Source of the DNA: Saprospiraceae bacterium
Lineage (GTDB): Bacteria; Bacteroidota; Bacteroidia; Chitinophagales; Saprospiraceae
Assembly: GCA_020630435.1 (NCBI GenBank)
Contig: JAHDBJ010000025.1
Location: 1 to 64,000, forward strand
Direction: 5' to 3'
DNA length: 64,000 bases
The notes under the pieces were generated by a model. That model was not told the origin of the DNA, searched no databases, and saw only the letters and a list, made by a program, of their open reading frames with translations. How positions within the stretch are numbered: the stretch's first letter is position 1; the number at the start of each line of letters is the position of its first letter. Made by a program: the position numbers and the translations under genes. Of this stretch, positions 63,645 through 64,000 are shown piece by piece.

Positions 63645-63692
63645 ACTTATAAAACAATGAATTTGGTATATCAAATTCATTGTTTTATAAGT
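63645..63692 (-). terminator. Long hairpin terminator of the S24 regulator gene
   Basis: A perfect 21-bp stem (ACTTATAAAACAATGAATTTG with its complement) and a six-base loop, 7 bp after the stop of the minus-strand regulator gene. It is AT-rich and lacks a long separate U-tract, so efficiency is uncertain. Confidence 0.6.
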
Positions 63693-63699
63693 AGATACT

Positions 63700-64000
63700 C
63701 TAATTGATTGCGTGCCGAGTTAATCGACACTTAACTTTTAAAATTTGTTGCACCTCATGGGTATCTAACGAATAAGGCTTGAAAACATCACTATTATCTG
63801 AGATTAATCTTAAAGAAACAGTTTGTCCATTTTCCTTTATTTGTTGGATTCGTTTCACTACAACAACATCAGATAAAATAACGTAGACCTGATTGTCATA
63901 GATAGGTGTATTGCGTTCAATAGGCTCACAAATGACAATATCTGAATTTGTTAATGTTGGCATCATACTATCTCCTTCAATTTCTATGGCTATAAGTCCA
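63700..64000 (-). CDS. S24 (LexA/CI-like) peptidase-domain regulator, 5' end outside the window
   Basis: The coding frame runs to the window edge, so the start is not visible. The readable part begins GLIAIEIEGDSMMPTLTNSD, with the S24 motif GDSMMP whose Ser is the nucleophile, then VYVILSDVVVVKRIQQI with the catalytic Lys, and ends in VKCRLTRHAIN. In LexA and CI-like repressors this pair drives self-cleavage after DNA damage; in many Bacteroidota proteins the domain is linked to an XRE helix-turn-helix. The DNA-binding part would lie beyond the window. Whether it controls the SOS response or a prophage cannot be said. A hairpin terminator follows at 63645-63692. Confidence 0.78.
   Translation of the reverse strand, partial: GLIAIEIEGDSMMPTLTNSDIVICEPIERNTPIYDNQVYVILSDVVVVKRIQQIKENGQTVSLRLISDNSDVFKPYSLDTHEVQQILKVKCRLTRHAIN

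Noticed and set aside
1-64000. CRISPR array, insertion sequence, integrase, phage genes or rRNA
   Set aside because: No regularly spaced direct repeats, transposase or integrase motifs, or rRNA signatures were seen on either strand.

Overview
The window is chromosomal DNA from an AT-rich member of the Bacteroidota. Evidence for this is the set of proteins with type IX secretion (T9SS) C-terminal sorting domains, Bacteroidota-specific families (DUF4836, DUF4412, two-component propeller histidine kinase, Rho with a long basic insert), the absence of Shine-Dalgarno sequences, and TAnnTTTG-type promoter elements. The style recalls Saprospiria (Saprospira/Aureispira-like), but that placement is inference. 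No rRNA, CRISPR array, integrase, transposase or plasmid/phage structural gene was seen. Most of the window is ordinary chromosome with single genes or two- to four-gene operons.

Layout. 0-4.7 kb: OmpH-like chaperone, sterol-desaturase-family membrane protein, an S8 protease carrying a SPOR domain, and a small membrane protein. 4.7-7.3 kb: tRNA-His, a lipoprotein and rho. 7.9-12.7 kb: serS followed closely by an extended SpoIIM-like membrane protein, a DUF4129 protein and a TraB/GumN protein. 12.9-18.7 kb: class II aldolase, a pair of secreted proteins (cohesin-like and dockerin-like), then a membrane-anchored PspA/IM30-like coiled-coil protein with a small coiled-coil partner, and a multi-pass membrane protein. 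19-36 kb: two large T9SS substrates flank a DUF4836 lipoprotein, a polysaccharide cluster (glycosylphosphotransferase, Gfo/Idh/MocA oxidoreductase, ABC exporter), a GH13 amylase and a LolA-like protein. 36-45 kb: K+ channel, acyl-CoA carboxylase beta subunit, RNA methyltransferase, cystathionine beta-synthase, FMN alpha-hydroxyacid oxidase, surE, a broken rraA and an HD-domain protein. 45-54 kb: penicillin-binding protein 1A, a T9SS protein with a hairpin-rich leader, an amidohydrolase, an ABC permease, a DUF4412 lipoprotein, a glycosyltransferase and a thioredoxin-like protein. 54-60 kb: a 1014-residue propeller histidine kinase divergent from a TIR-TPR-TM-WG-repeat protein, then a membrane protein broken by an 11-base homopolymer. 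61-64 kb: sucC, an ATP-grasp protein and an S24 (LexA/CI-like) regulator cut by the window end.

The cell envelope dominates: chaperones, lipoproteins, PBP1A, T9SS substrates, polysaccharide synthesis/export and several signalling or stress membrane proteins. The most interesting items are the TIR-TPR-TM-WG protein beside a poly-A-disrupted PKD-like membrane protein; the PspA-like protein anchored by two N-terminal membrane helices; the rraA gene with an internal deletion whose C-terminal codons survive in another frame; a tRNA-His with two adjacent U-U mismatches in its acceptor stem; and a family of unusually long, perfect palindromes at gene ends, up to 33-bp arms. Positions of motifs were read by eye; no similarity search was possible.
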